Positions 1 to 9,910 of a DNA stretch of 64,000 nt are shown piece by piece. Positions within the stretch are counted from its first letter, which is position 1; each line of letters opens with the position of its first letter. Under the pieces are notes generated by a model. The model saw nothing but the letters and a program-made list of their open reading frames with translations, did no database searches and was not told the DNA's origin. The DNA is from JBBDMC01 sp963826055 (GTDB lineage Bacteria; Pseudomonadota; Alphaproteobacteria; Rhizobiales; Kaistiaceae), in assembly GCA_963826055.1 (NCBI GenBank), contig CAWGVO010000001.1, positions 106,803 through 170,802 on the forward strand, in the 5' to 3' direction. Both the position numbers and the translations under genes were made by a program.

Positions 1-1250
1 GTTGGCGACGACCTTGATGCCGGACACCTGCGGGAAGCGGCCGGCGCCATCCTCCACCTGGCTGAGGCCGTTCTCGAGCGCGGCGAGCACGTCCTTGCCG
101 GTGACCTCGGTCACCACCGTCACGTTGCCGAACGGCAGCTCGGTCAGGATGTCCTTGCGGGTGAGCACCGTGCCGGGGTCGTAGGTGCGATCGGCACGGA
201 TGCCGCCGCCGTTGGTGATGGCGATGTCCGCCCCGTTGGCGCCGCGCATGGCATCGGCGATCAGGTTGCCCATCGCCGACTCTTCCGACTGCGCACGATG
301 TTGCGCCGCGAATCGAGCGCCTCGACGGTCGTGCCGATCTCGACGTTGAGATTTGCGTCGAGCTTCTTCTGGAAGTCGTCGACGATCGCCTGCGTTTCCG
401 GATCGGGCGTCACGCTGGTCGTGTCGATGAAGCGGAACGAGGGCGTCCACTTGACCGAGCGCTTGCCGTCCTTCTCCTCGACGTTGACCGTGAGGTCGAT
501 CGGCGACAGGTACTTCGCCTCGGTCGAGGTGTCGACGTAGGCGGTGATGCCGTCGTAGCCGGTCATGTAGTCGTGGTCGTCACCGGAGACGATGACGTCG
601 AACGCATGGCTCGCCATGATCTCGCGGTCGTAGTTGTGCGGCGCCTGCACGACGCCGATGACGAGCTCGGCGCCGTCGGCCCGCGCCGCCTTGGCGCCGG
701 CGATCGCCGCCTTGACGGTGTCGCCGAACTTCCAGTCGCCGGGGCTGGAAACCTCCGGCGTGGTGTCCTGCGCCACCGGCACCAGCGCGACCTTCACGCC
801 GGCGACGTCCTTCATCATGGTGCCGCCGAGACCCGGGACCGCCGAGCCGTCACCCTGGGTGACGTTGATCGCCGCCCACGGGTATTTCGACATCTTCACC
901 TTGTCGAGGAAGTTCTCGTTGCCGAAGTCGAACTCGTGGTTGCCGGGAACCGCGATATCGAACGGCACGATGTTGGTGAGCTCGATGGTGTTGGCGCCCT
1001 TGTCGAAGCCGGACAGGAGCGAGGGCGACAGCATGTCACCGTCGAAAACGTAGATCGTGTTCGGGTTGGCGGCCTTTTCGGCCTTGGCGACCGCGTTGAG
1101 GCGCGAGAAGCCCCCGTTGAAGGCGTAGATGTCGCCGACCCCGAGGATGGTGATCTTGACGGTTTCCGCGGCGGCGGGCGCGGAAGCCGCCGTCCCGATA
1201 AGGGCGGCGCCGAGCAGCAGCGCCGTCAGCGTCCTGACGTGAATGGACAT
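1..1250 (-). CDS. Periplasmic metallophosphatase / 5'-nucleotidase family protein (partial, one frameshift)
   Basis: Probably hydrolyses nucleotides or related phosphate esters in the periplasm. The ATG at 1248-1250 opens a signal peptide (hydrophobic run, then an Ala-rich cleavage region near residue 28). The metallophosphatase core shows GVGDIYAFNGG, FDGDMLSPS, GNHEFDFG and SGDDHDY. The first metal motif reads D-x-Y where UshA-type enzymes have D-x-H. The frame is lost near base 295; below it, in another frame, the C-terminal nucleotidase domain continues to the window edge (MGNLIADAMR, then ITNGGGIRAD). One missing base near 295 would join the two parts, so the gene is probably intact in the cell. 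The C-terminus lies outside the window. The family is clear; the exact substrate is not. Confidence 0.85.
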
Positions 1251-1395
1251 GTTCGAAGTCTCCCCTGCGAGTGAATGGCGGTCGCCACGGCTCCGCTATG
1301 GATGAGGAAGCATTGCGGTTTGTTGACAGTCCCCGTCGCGACAGCGATGCCACGATCCAAGTCGGCATTTAGCCGGCTGTCAACTGACCTTGCGG

Positions 1396-1668
1396 TCAGC
1401 CGGTGCCGTAGCGGGCCACCGCCCGCGCGTGGGCCCTGGCGGCCTCGACCTCGCGATCACGGGGCGGCGCGGTGGTTTCGAGCGAGTCGCAGAGCCGGCG
1501 CGCGGCCATCGCGACCTCGGCGACGGCGCGTTCGAACGCCGCCTCGTTCACCTTCGACGGCTTGTTGAACCCGCTCACCTTGCGCACGAACTGGAGCGCC
1601 GATGCGTGGATTTCCTCGTCGGTCACCGGCGGCTCGAAATTGAACAAAGTCCGGATGTTACGGCACAT
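1396..1668 (-). CDS. DUF2277 family protein
   Basis: A 90-residue protein of unknown function beginning MCRNIRTLFNFEPP, the hallmark start of DUF2277, with the conserved FVRKVSGFNKPS segment and a TTAPPRDREVEAA stretch later. The ATG at 1666-1668 is preferred: AAGGAGAG lies about 6-13 bases upstream. A possible GTG at 1683 would place that ribosome site inside the gene. It starts 15 bases after the stop of the indolepyruvate oxidoreductase gene and is probably co-transcribed with it. A short inverted repeat (CTGACC/GGTCAG) overlaps its stop codon but has no following T-run. Confidence 0.85.
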   Translation of the reverse strand: MCRNIRTLFNFEPPVTDEEIHASALQFVRKVSGFNKPSKVNEAAFERAVAEVAMAARRLCDSLETTAPPRDREVEAARAHARAVARYGTG

Positions 1669-1683
1669 ATCTCTCTCCTTCAC

Positions 1684-4600
1684 CTACTCGGCCGCCTCGG
1701 CCTTGACCCGGCCGGCGAGGAACGCCCCGCGCCGGATCGCCGCCTCGACGGCTGCCTTTTCGGCCGCTTCCGCCTTCACGTGGCCGAAGCCGCGAATCTT
1801 CTCCGGATAGCGCGCGAGCGCAACGGCGAGCCCGTGGTTGTCGGCGCCGAGCCGCCGGAGGATGGTCGTCAGGGTCTCCTCGTAGTCGGCGAGAAGCCGC
1901 CGCTCCATCCGACGCTCGGCCGAATAGCCGAACGGATCGAGGATCGTGCCCCGCAGGCGCCGGAAGCGGGCGAGTAACCCGGAAGCCGCGCATCATCCAC
2001 GGCCCGAAGCGCCCCTTGACCAGATGCCCGGTCGCGGGATCGCGCCGCGCCAGGATGCGGCGGCGCCAGGTGGAACTCCAGCTTGTCCCAGCTCTCGAAC
2101 GCGCGGCCGAGCTGCCGCAGGAACGAGCCGTCCGTGTAGAGCCGCGCAACCTCGTACTCGTCCTTGACCGCCATCAGCCTGAACAGATTGACGGCGACGG
2201 CCTCGGTGAGGTCGGCCCGCCCCGGCGCCACCCGCGCCTCCGCCTCGCGCACCTCGGCGACCCTGCCGGCGAACCGCTGGGCCCAGGTCTCGTTCTGGTA
2301 GTCGGCAAGGAAGCGCACCCGGCGGACGATGAGGTCGTCGAGCGTTTCCGGCTCGCCGCCCGCACGGCCCGAACGACGGTCGGCGAGCTTCACCACCGCC
2401 TCCGGTTCGAGCGCCGCCCGCCGGCCCCAGGCAAACGCCGCCTTGTTCATGGCGACCTCGACCCCGTTGAGCTCGATCGCCCGCCCGATCGCCGCGGCAC
2501 CGAGCGGCAGCGCGCCGGTCTGCCAGGCGAGGCCGAGCATGAACATGTTGGTGGCGATGGAATCGCCCATCAGCGCCGTCGCCACCCGCGTCGCCTCGAT
2601 GAAGCGGCTGTTCTCCGCACCCGCCCGCGCCGTGATCGCCTGGATGATGCGCCGGGTCGGCAGCGAATAGTCGGGATCGTGGGTGAACGCACCGGGATAG
2701 GTCTCGTGGGTGTTGACCACGACCGCGGTGCGGCCGGGATCGATCGCCGCCAGCGCCCGGGCCGAACCCGCCACCACCATGTCGCAGCCGAGCACGAGGT
2801 CGGCACCGGCGGCCGACACGCGGATCGCCTTGATCTCGTCCGGCGTCGCCGCGATGCGGATGTGGCTGGTGACGGGACCGCCCTTCTGGGCGAGCCCCGC
2901 CATGTCGATCACCGCGGCCGCCTTGCCCTCAAGGTGCGCGGCCATCGCGACCAGCGCACCGATGGTCACCACGCCCGTGCCGCCGACGCCGGTGACGAGG
3001 ATCGCGTAGTCGCCGCTGAATGGCGGCGGCAGGTCCGGCGCCGGCAGGGAAACGTCCGCCGGCCCCAGCGGCTCCGCCTTGCGCGCCCGCGCCCCATGAA
3101 CCGTGACGAAGCTCGGGCAGAACCCCTTGATGCACGAGAAATCCTTGTTGCAGATGGACTGGTCGATCGCCCGCTTGCGCCCGAACGGTGTCTCGACCGG
3201 CACGATGGCGACGCAGTTCGACTGGACGCCGCAGTCGCCGCAGCCCTCGCAGACGAGCTCGTTGATGACCACCCGCTGGTCCGGGTCGGGATAGAGGCCG
3301 CGCTTGCGCCGCCGGCGTTTCTCCGCCGCGCACGTCTGGTCGTAGATCATCACCGACACGCCGCCGACGCGCGCCAGCTCCTTCTGCACCGCGTCGAGAT
3401 CGTCGCGATGATGGATCGCCGTGCCGTGGGGAAGCCCGTTCTCGCCGTTGTAGCGGTCGAGGTCTTCGGTCACCACGACAACGCGTCTGGCGCCCTCCGC
3501 CACCATCTGGCGCGCGATGGCATCGACGGTCAGCCCGCCGTCGACCTTCTGCCCGCCAGTCAGCGCCACCGCGTCGTTGAACAGGATCTTGTAGGTGACG
3601 TTGATGCCGGCCGCGATCGCCGCGCGGATGGCGAGACTGCCGGAATGGAAGTAGGTGCCGTCGCCGATGTTCTGGAAGACGTGGCCGCGGGTGGAGAACG
3701 GCGCCTCGCCGACCCAATTGGCGCCCTCCGCGCCCATCTGGGTGTAGCCCTCGGTCGAGCGGTCCATGCCCTGGACCATGTAGTGGCAGCCGATGCCGGC
3801 GTAGGCGCGCTCGCCTTCGGGCACCACCGTTCCACTGTTGTACGGACAGCCGGCGCAGAAATAGGGCGTGCGCTCGGCGAGGTCGCGCGTGGTGGCGAGA
3901 ACCGCCTCGGCCTGCCTGAGCGCGGCCACGCGCCGCTTCAGCCGCTCGTCCGGCCGCCCGGCGATCAGCCGCTCGCCGATGGCAATTGCGATGCGGTTGG
4001 TGTCGAGCGCTCCCTTCGACGGGAAGAGCCACCCGCCCGCCTCGTCGCGCTTGCCGACGACGGTCGGCTGGTTGGCGGTGCCGTAAAGGATCTCCTTGAT
4101 CTGGCCCTCGATCAGGCCGCGCTTCTCCTCCACCACCACGATCGTTTCGAGACCGGCGGCGAAGGCGCGGATCGCCTCCGGCTCCAGCGGCCACGTGCAG
4201 GCGATCTTGAGGAGGCGCAGCCCGAGATCGGCGGCGCGCACCTCGTCGATGCCGAGGTCGTCGAGCGCCTGGAGCACGTCCAGGTAACTCTTGCCGGCGG
4301 TGGCGATGCCGATCCGCGGCTCGCGGCCACCCGACAGGACCAGGCGGTCGAGGGCGTTGGCCCTGAGGAAGGCGAGCGCCGCCGGAATCTTGAACTCGTG
4401 CAGCCGCTCTTCCTGCGCCAGCGGCGTATCGCGCCGGCGGATGTTGAGCCCGCCGGGCGGCATTCGGAACCCGCCGGGGATCATCGGCGCGACGCGGTCG
4501 AGGTCACCCTCCACCGTGGCGGTCGACTCGATCGTGTCCTTGACGCACTTGAGCCCCGCCCAGGTGCCGGCATAGCGCGACAGCGCGAAGCCGAAGAGGC

Positions 4601-5147
4601 CGTAGTCGAGCACCTCCTGCACGCCGGCCGGGCTGAGGATCGGGATCATCGCGTCGACGAAGGCGAACTCCGACTGGTGCGCGGTGGTGGAGGATTCGCA
4701 GGTGTGGTCGTCGCCCATCAGCGCCAGCACCCCGCCCCACGGCGAAGTGCCGGCGAGGTTGCCGTGCTTCAGCGCGTCGCCCGAGCGGTCGACCCCCGGC
4801 CCCTTGCCGTAGAAGATGCCGAAGACGCCGTCGAAACGGCCCTCGCCGCGCAGCTCCGCCTGCTGGGTTCCCCACAGCGCCGTGGCGGCAAGGTCCTCGT
4901 TGACCCCCGCCTGGAAGAGGATGTCGGCGGGCTTCAGCACATCGGCCGCGCGCCAGAACTGCTGGTCGAGGCCGCCGAGCGGCGAGCCGCGGTAACCTGT
5001 GACGTAGCCGGCGGTGCGCTTGCCAAGGCGCGCATCGCGCGCCCGCTGCATCAGCGTCAGCCGCACCACCGCCTGGGTGCCGGAGATGAGGACCCGGCCC
5101 CTGGCAAGGTCGTACTTGTCGTCGAGGGAGACCGCCGCAGAGGCCAT
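1684..5147 (-). CDS. Indolepyruvate ferredoxin oxidoreductase family protein, fused alpha/beta type (two frameshifts)
   Basis: Oxidative decarboxylation of an aryl- or branched-chain 2-oxoacid to acyl-CoA with electrons to ferredoxin. About 1150 residues, matching the proteobacterial fusion of IorA and IorB. In order: N-terminal pyruvate-oxidoreductase-like domain (GYRGSPLGGLDQ), a TPP-binding domain (NIGDGTYFHSGS, then NDAVALTGGQ), a Cys-rich iron-sulfur segment (CEGCGDCGVQSNC), and a C-terminal gamma-type domain (GVGGTGVVTIGA, AGLAQKGGPVTSHI). The ATG at 5145-5147 is preceded by GGAAG. Two frameshifts near 2065 and 1975 break the last ~130 residues; removing one base at each restores a normal C-terminus ending at a TAG at 1684-1686. 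Divergent from the TRAP remnant. Confidence 0.88.
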
Positions 5148-5298
5148 TCGTTCTTCCCGCGGAGATTGCAAGCTCCGACCGCCAGGCGAAACCGCCGCGG
5201 CGTCGATTGTGCGACGGCGGACGCCAGACTCCAAGCTTGCCAATGCCCGCTTTCCATCGCAGGTTCAAAGAAAAATACAGGAAGCGCGCTGGAGGGCC

Positions 5299-5613
5299 AT
5301 GATGTCGTCATTCCTCAGCATCAGCCGGGCCATCGACCGGACGACCGCGCTGATCGGCCGTCTGGTCATGTGGCTGATTTTGCTGTCGATCCTGGTCAGC
5401 GCCGGCGACGCCGTCTCGCGCAAGCTCTTCTCGCTATCGTCGAACGCCTGGCTGGAACTGCAGTGGTACCTGTTCGCCGGTGCCTATCTGCTCGCCGCCG
5501 CCTACACGCTGCAACGCAACGAACATATCCGCATCGACATCGTCTCGAATCTCCTGCCGAAAACGGTGCGCGACTGGATCGAAATCCTTGGACACGATTT
5601 GACGTGTAATTGA
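5299..5613 (+). pseudogene. Truncated TRAP transporter small permease (DctQ-like)
   Basis: About 104 residues matching the N-terminal half of a TRAP small permease: two hydrophobic helices around LIGRLVMWLILLSILVSAGD and WLELQWYLFAGAYLLAAAYTL, then QRNEHIRIDIVSNLLP, a family hallmark. Complete DctQ proteins are usually about 160-200 residues with four helices. Here homology stops abruptly after EILGH (about base 5592) and the frame closes a few codons later. No large permease or binding protein follows, and a single-base correction does not recover the missing half. ATG at 5299 has GGAGGG just upstream. Interpreted as a deletion or recombination remnant; an assembly join cannot be excluded. 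Confidence 0.75.
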
Positions 5614-5729
5614 GGGGACGCCGGAGTCGATGCCTTGTCAAGCCTTTAGGCCGGATGGTTACGGACAGGAACAACATCGGCTTCGCCAGTTGATGCTTTT
5701 GGTTTACATTACGGCACCGGAAAGTTGCC

Positions 5730-6515
5730 ATGAATCCCAACCCGCTCCCCATCGTTGCCGTCGCCGCCGACTTCAAGGACATCAACAGGCTCCCGTGGCA
5801 CGGAGTCTTCGAGAGCTACCTTGACGCCGTCGTCCACGGCAGCGGCGCGATCCCCATGATCCTGCCCTCGCTGGGCGAGGCGATCGACTTCGATGCCCTT
5901 CTCGACCGCGTCGACGGCGTGCTCCTGCCGGGCAGCCGATCCAACGTCCATCCGAGCCACTACGGCGCCGCCCCGCACGCCAGGACCGAGCCGCACGACA
6001 CCCGCCGCGACGCCGTGACCCTGCCGCTGATCCGCGCCGCGCTCCGCCACGGCGTGCCGCTGTTCGCGATCTGCCGCGGCATGCAGGAACTGAACGTGGC
6101 CCTCGGCGGTTCACTCGTCGCCGAGGTGCAGGAACTGCCCGGCCGCAGCGATCACCGCGCCGCCGACCACGACGACAACGACATCCGCTACGCCATCCGT
6201 CAGGACGTCGAGGTGCGAGCCGGCGGCGTGCTTGCCGACATTCTCGGCGCCGGCACCATCCGGGTGAATTCGCTGCACCGGCAGGCGGTCGATCGCCTCG
6301 CCGAGGACCTTGCCGTCGAGGCAACGGCGCCCGACGGCACCATCGAGGCGGTGCGCGTCCGCGAAGCGGCGAGCTTCGCCCTCGGCGTGCAGTGGCACCC
6401 CGAATACTGGGTGCGGACCGACCCGCCATCGATGAAGCTGTTTGCCGCCTTCGGCCACGCCATGCGCGCGCGCATGGGCGTGCGCATGAGCGCTCCCCTC
6501 GCCGCTGCCGAATAG
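5730..6515 (+). CDS. Peptidase C26 / gamma-glutamyl-gamma-aminobutyrate hydrolase family protein
   Basis: A class I glutamine-amidotransferase-fold hydrolase, 261 residues, typical of PuuD-like enzymes that cleave gamma-glutamyl amides in the cytosol. The nucleophile elbow is AICRGMQELN (Cys near residue 113), preceded by LLPGSRSNVHPSHY, and the catalytic His/Glu lie in GVQWHPEYW. No signal peptide. It stands between the TRAP remnant and the convergent NicO gene with only a few bases to the latter. Polyamine genes (decarboxylase, homospermidine synthase) occur 6-12 kb away, but no link to putrescine use is shown by the local operon. Substrate not assigned. Confidence 0.88.
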   Translation: MNPNPLPIVAVAADFKDINRLPWHGVFESYLDAVVHGSGAIPMILPSLGEAIDFDALLDRVDGVLLPGSRSNVHPSHYGAAPHARTEPHDTRRDAVTLPLIRAALRHGVPLFAICRGMQELNVALGGSLVAEVQELPGRSDHRAADHDDNDIRYAIRQDVEVRAGGVLADILGAGTIRVNSLHRQAVDRLAEDLAVEATAPDGTIEAVRVREAASFALGVQWHPEYWVRTDPPSMKLFAAFGHAMRARMGVRMSAPLAAAE

Positions 6516-6520
6516 GCGGA

Positions 6521-7510
6521 TCAGCCGGGCAGGCCCGTCGACAGCGCGCCGCCGAGCAGCGACAGACCGAAGAGAAGGATCACCGCCGCGCCGGCCACCT
6601 CGGCGCCGCGCACCAGCCGGTAGGCGACGTTGGAATCGGCTCCGGCGAGCGCCACCGCCACTCCCTTGGCCGACACCGCCAGGGTCGCCAGCGCCGCTAC
6701 GGTCAGACCCGTGCCGAGCCCCATCACCACCGCCGCCGCAATGCCGGCGGCGAACAGCCCCTGCGACAGCGCGAACACCAGCACGATGATCGCGCCCGAG
6801 CACGGCCTGACGCCGACCGCCAGGATCGCCGACCACGCCCGCGACAACCCGAAGGCACCCGCCGCGGCGGCAGGCCGAGGAGAATGATCGTGATCGTGGC
6901 CATGGTCATGATCATGGTCGTGGCGGTCGTGGCCCGGTTCGTGATGATGGTGATGGTGGTGGTGACCGCCACCAACCGTTTTCGACCACAGCAGCCATGC
7001 GCCCACCATCGCGATGGCGCCGTAGCTGACGATCTCGATCCAGTCGGTCGCCAAAGTCATGGCAACGGCGCTGATCCGCAGCACAACGGCGCCGATGGTG
7101 ACCACGATGATGGCGCTCGCCGCCTGCACCAGCGCCGCCATGAAGGAGAGCGCCACGCCGCGCCGCGCCGTCGCCCCCGACACGATGAGGTACGACGAGA
7201 TCACCGCCTTGCCGTGGCCGGGACCGACGGCGTGGAACACGCCGTAGGCGAAGCTCAGCCCCATCAGCAGCCACAGGCCGCGCGGGTCGTTCTTGAGGCT
7301 GCCGAGCGCGCCCGTCAGCGCCCGGTAGAAATGCGCCTGGTGGATCGCGATCCAAGCGAAGAAAGGCCCGAGCGGTCCGCCGAAGCCCGCGCCGCCGGAA
7401 TCCGGCGTGGCGATACCGAACGGAGTCCTGGCGGCATGGGCGACGCCTGCCGCGGCAATGGCGACCACCGCCACGGCGGAAAGCGCGGTCGCACGCCTTG
7501 CCGCCCTCAT
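6521..7510 (-). CDS. NicO-family nickel/cobalt efflux transporter
   Basis: A 329-residue inner-membrane protein of the NicO/RcnA type, exporting divalent metals. It has an N-terminal signal-like helix, several hydrophobic segments (GLWLLMGLSFAYGVFHAVGPGHGKAVISS is diagnostic in outline), a very His/Asp-rich cytosolic or periplasmic loop (eight consecutive His, then repeated HD pairs) around residues 160-190, and GVRPCSGAIIVLVFALSQG in the second half. Its ATG at 7508-7510 overlaps the stop of the DUF1007 gene in an ATGA arrangement, so the two are translationally coupled. The metal is inferred from the family; the His-rich loop supports Ni, Co or Zn. Confidence 0.88.
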   Translation of the reverse strand: MRAARRATALSAVAVVAIAAAGVAHAARTPFGIATPDSGGAGFGGPLGPFFAWIAIHQAHFYRALTGALGSLKNDPRGLWLLMGLSFAYGVFHAVGPGHGKAVISSYLIVSGATARRGVALSFMAALVQAASAIIVVTIGAVVLRISAVAMTLATDWIEIVSYGAIAMVGAWLLWSKTVGGGHHHHHHHHEPGHDRHDHDHDHGHDHDHSPRPAAAAGAFGLSRAWSAILAVGVRPCSGAIIVLVFALSQGLFAAGIAAAVVMGLGTGLTVAALATLAVSAKGVAVALAGADSNVAYRLVRGAEVAGAAVILLFGLSLLGGALSTGLPG

Positions 7511-8169
7511 TTGCACGCCACCGTGATGACGTTGGCGAGCGCCGAGGCGGCCTGCCTGAGGTCCGGCGGCAGGATCGTCTGGTCGACCGGTATCGAGCCG
7601 AGGAGCGCCGCGGTCGCCGGGTCGAGCTCGCCGGGCAGCCTGAGGCTCGTCGTGCAACCGGCCGGCGCGCCGTCGAGCGCGATCGGGTCGTCCTTCACGA
7701 AGGTGAAGGCGACGAAATATTCCGGGTCGAAGATTTCGAGCGTCACCTTGCCCTTGACCGGCAGCGGCGTCTTCAGCGGCAGCGTGTAGAACAGCGTCAG
7801 CCGCGAATTGTGGAATTCGAGCCAGTACTCGCTCGGCGGCACGAAGTCCCGGTCCTTCCCGTCGGCGGCGGTAAGGAAGGTGAAGAAGCCGAACTCGGCG
7901 AGCGAATCGACGTTGACCTTGGCGAGCGGCTCGAGCTCGTCGTCGCTGAGCTTGCCGTCGTTGTTGGCGTCGAGCCCCTGCACCGCGAAGGCGGTGAACG
8001 CTTCGTCGAACTGCCAGATGTTGCGGATGGCGGTGATCTCGCCCTTGTCGTCGAAAACGATTTCGGCCTTGGCATCGACCAGGACATGGGGGTGCGCCGC
8101 CGCCGGCGTGGCAACGGCGAGCGAGGCGCAAAACGCTGCGACAACAAGACCGAAGGCGGATCGATTCAC
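7507..8169 (-). CDS. DUF1007 family periplasmic protein with an EF-hand-like loop
   Basis: A secreted partner of NicO-type transporters. Reading from a GTG at 8167-8169 (GGGGA about 9 bases upstream) gives a clean signal peptide ending AAA before HPHVLVDAKAEIVF. The start at 8235 would add a non-hydrophobic leader and is disfavoured. Near residues 60-75 the sequence DANNDGKLSDDE is a canonical EF-hand calcium loop (D-x-N-x-D-G-x-L-x-x-x-E). This suggests Ca2+ or another metal is bound in the periplasm. The next gene is the exporter, overlapping by 4 bases. Function beyond metal-export partnership is not known. Confidence 0.85.
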   Translation of the reverse strand: MNRSAFGLVVAAFCASLAVATPAAAHPHVLVDAKAEIVFDDKGEITAIRNIWQFDEAFTAFAVQGLDANNDGKLSDDELEPLAKVNVDSLAEFGFFTFLTAADGKDRDFVPPSEYWLEFHNSRLTLFYTLPLKTPLPVKGKVTLEIFDPEYFVAFTFVKDDPIALDGAPAGCTTSLRLPGELDPATAALLGSIPVDQTILPPDLRQAASALANVITVACK

Positions 8170-8244
8170 GCGCGATTCCCCTGCATCACACGGGGCCCGC
8201 AGAGTACGGCCAAAAACGGGCAGCCGCCGCGACAAATGAGCGCC

Positions 8245-9834
8245 CTAACCGCCCACCGCCGCCCCGTCGGAGCGCGGGTCGGCAGCGCCGTGGATACGTC
8301 CGCGCGACTCACGCACGATCGCCCCGGCATGACCGAGACGGTCCGAATACGGCTCCGCCGTCAGCTGGATGCCGTGCCCCGCCCGCTCCAGCGCGGCCAC
8401 CAGGTCGGGGTCGAGACGGTTCTCGACCTCTAACTCCGCCTCGGTCGCGCCCCAGGTGCGCCCGAACCGCCAGCGCGGCGCGTCAATGGCGTCGCCGAGC
8501 TCCATTCCGAACATGACGTGGCGGGAGAACACGGCCGCCTGGAACTGGGGTTGTCCATCACCGCCCATCGACCCGTAGGACATGGTGCGCCCGTCGTCGA
8601 AGCGGGCGAGCGCCGGGTTGAGCGTGTGGAAGGGCTTGCGGCCAGGCGCCAGCCGGTTGATCGAGCCCGGGTCGAGCGAGAAACTCGTCCCGCGGTTCTG
8701 CCACAGGATGCCGGTCTGCGGCAGCGTGAGGCCCGAACCGAACTCCCAGTAGAGCGACTGGATGAACGAGACGGCCAGTCCGTTGCGGTCGATGGCGCCC
8801 ATCCAGATCGTGTCGCCGGCGTCGCCGGCGGAACGCCGCGGCGCCGCCCGCCTGCGGTCGATGCGCTCCACTTCACGGTCAAGCCATCCTGCGTCGAGGA
8901 AGCGCCTGAGGTCGCGCCGGTCGATCGGGTCGCTCACGTTGGCATCACGAACGGCGAAGGCGCGCTTCGTCGCCTCGATCAGCCCATGGACATGGTCGAA
9001 GCTCTCGCCGCGCTTGACGTCCAGCCGGTCGAACAGGCCCAGGATGATGAGCGACGCGATCCCCTGGGTCGGCGCCGGGGTGTTGTAGAGCGTGACGCCT
9101 TCGAGGCGGAGGGACAGCGGCTCGGCGAGCCGGGCGGCGTGCTTCTGGAGATCGGCGCGGGTGACCGGACTTTCGGCCGCCGCAAGGTCCGCCGCGATCG
9201 CCGCACCAACGTCGCCCCGATAGAAATCGTCGAACCCGGCGTGGGCGAGATGGTCGAGGGTATCGGCAAGCCGCTCCAGCTTGAGGCGGCTCCCGATCTC
9301 GGGCGGCTTGCCGTCGATCAGGAACTGGCCGGCGAACCCGCTGACTTCTTTCAATTCGGCGATATTCTTGGCGGTCATGCGCGCCTGCGAGCGGCTGACG
9401 ACGATGCCCTCACGCGCAATCCGGATCGCATCGGCCAGGAGATCGCGTCGCGACAGCCGGCCGCCGAGGCTCTCGGAAATCTCGCTTGCGAGCCGCCACC
9501 CCGACACTGCGCCGGCGACGGTGAGTGCCCCGTCGGGGCCCCGCGCCGGAACCGCGTCGTAACCCTTCGTTTCATAGTGCTCGGGGGTGGCAAGGGTACC
9601 GGCGGCTCCGCACGCGTCGATGACACGCGGCGCCCTGCCAGGCTCGGCGAAGAGGAAGAAGGCGTCGCCGCCGACGCCATTCATGTGGGGGTAGACGACC
9701 GCGATCGTGGCCGCCGCCGCGATCATAGCCTCCAGCGCGTTGCCGCCGGCCCGCAGGACCTCCGCACCGCTCTCCGCCGCCGCCCGATGCGGCGCCACCA
9801 CCATTCCTGCTTCACCGACGACTGTCTCGTTCAT
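8245..9834 (-). CDS. Gamma-glutamyltransferase family protein
   Basis: An Ntn-hydrolase of the gamma-glutamyltranspeptidase family, 529 residues, made as a single chain expected to self-cleave. Seen: N-terminal AGGNALEAMIAAA and VVYPHMNGVGGDAFFL, a central GDTIWMGAIDRNG where the nucleophile Thr is expected, and a C-terminal SYGSMGGDGQPQ. Classical GGTs have T-T/S-H at the nucleophile; here it is T-I-W, as in the GGT-like subgroup. No obvious signal peptide after the ATG at 9832-9834, so it may be cytoplasmic. Divergent from the ArsR operon and sharing its short intergenic region. Confidence 0.88.
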   Translation of the reverse strand: MNETVVGEAGMVVAPHRAAAESGAEVLRAGGNALEAMIAAAATIAVVYPHMNGVGGDAFFLFAEPGRAPRVIDACGAAGTLATPEHYETKGYDAVPARGPDGALTVAGAVSGWRLASEISESLGGRLSRRDLLADAIRIAREGIVVSRSQARMTAKNIAELKEVSGFAGQFLIDGKPPEIGSRLKLERLADTLDHLAHAGFDDFYRGDVGAAIAADLAAAESPVTRADLQKHAARLAEPLSLRLEGVTLYNTPAPTQGIASLIILGLFDRLDVKRGESFDHVHGLIEATKRAFAVRDANVSDPIDRRDLRRFLDAGWLDREVERIDRRRAAPRRSAGDAGDTIWMGAIDRNGLAVSFIQSLYWEFGSGLTLPQTGILWQNRGTSFSLDPGSINRLAPGRKPFHTLNPALARFDDGRTMSYGSMGGDGQPQFQAAVFSRHVMFGMELGDAIDAPRWRFGRTWGATEAELEVENRLDPDLVAALERAGHGIQLTAEPYSDRLGHAGAIVRESRGRIHGAADPRSDGAAVGG

Positions 9835-9874
9835 GGCGCTTCTTCTAACCGATTGGCACCGGAAAGCGAGGCGC

Positions 9875-9904
9875 TTGACAGGCAACCATTTAGTTGCATA
9901 TTGT
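9875..9904 (+). promoter_or_regulatory. arsR promoter with operator between -35 and -10
   Basis: TTGACA at 9875-9880 is a consensus -35. TATTGT at 9899-9904 (18-base spacing) or CATATT at 9897-9902 (16-base spacing) serves as -10. The spacer carries GCAAC-CATTTA-GTTGC at 9882-9897, an inverted repeat of the kind seen in front of ArsR-SRPBCC pairs. A repressor bound there would block polymerase directly. Transcription would begin at or within a few bases of the ATG at 9911, so the mRNA is probably leaderless or nearly so. Confidence 0.65.
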
Positions 9905-9910
9905 CCCTCC

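Noticed and set aside
1320..1400. Possible PHO box upstream of the 5'-nucleotidase
   Set aside because: CTGTCAA occurs, but a second repeat at 11-base spacing matches only about 4 of 7 positions.
2016..5609. A 1197-codon open frame on the plus strand
   Set aside because: It is antisense to the indolepyruvate oxidoreductase gene; its Arg/His/Asp-rich composition is a typical shadow of a GC-rich gene.
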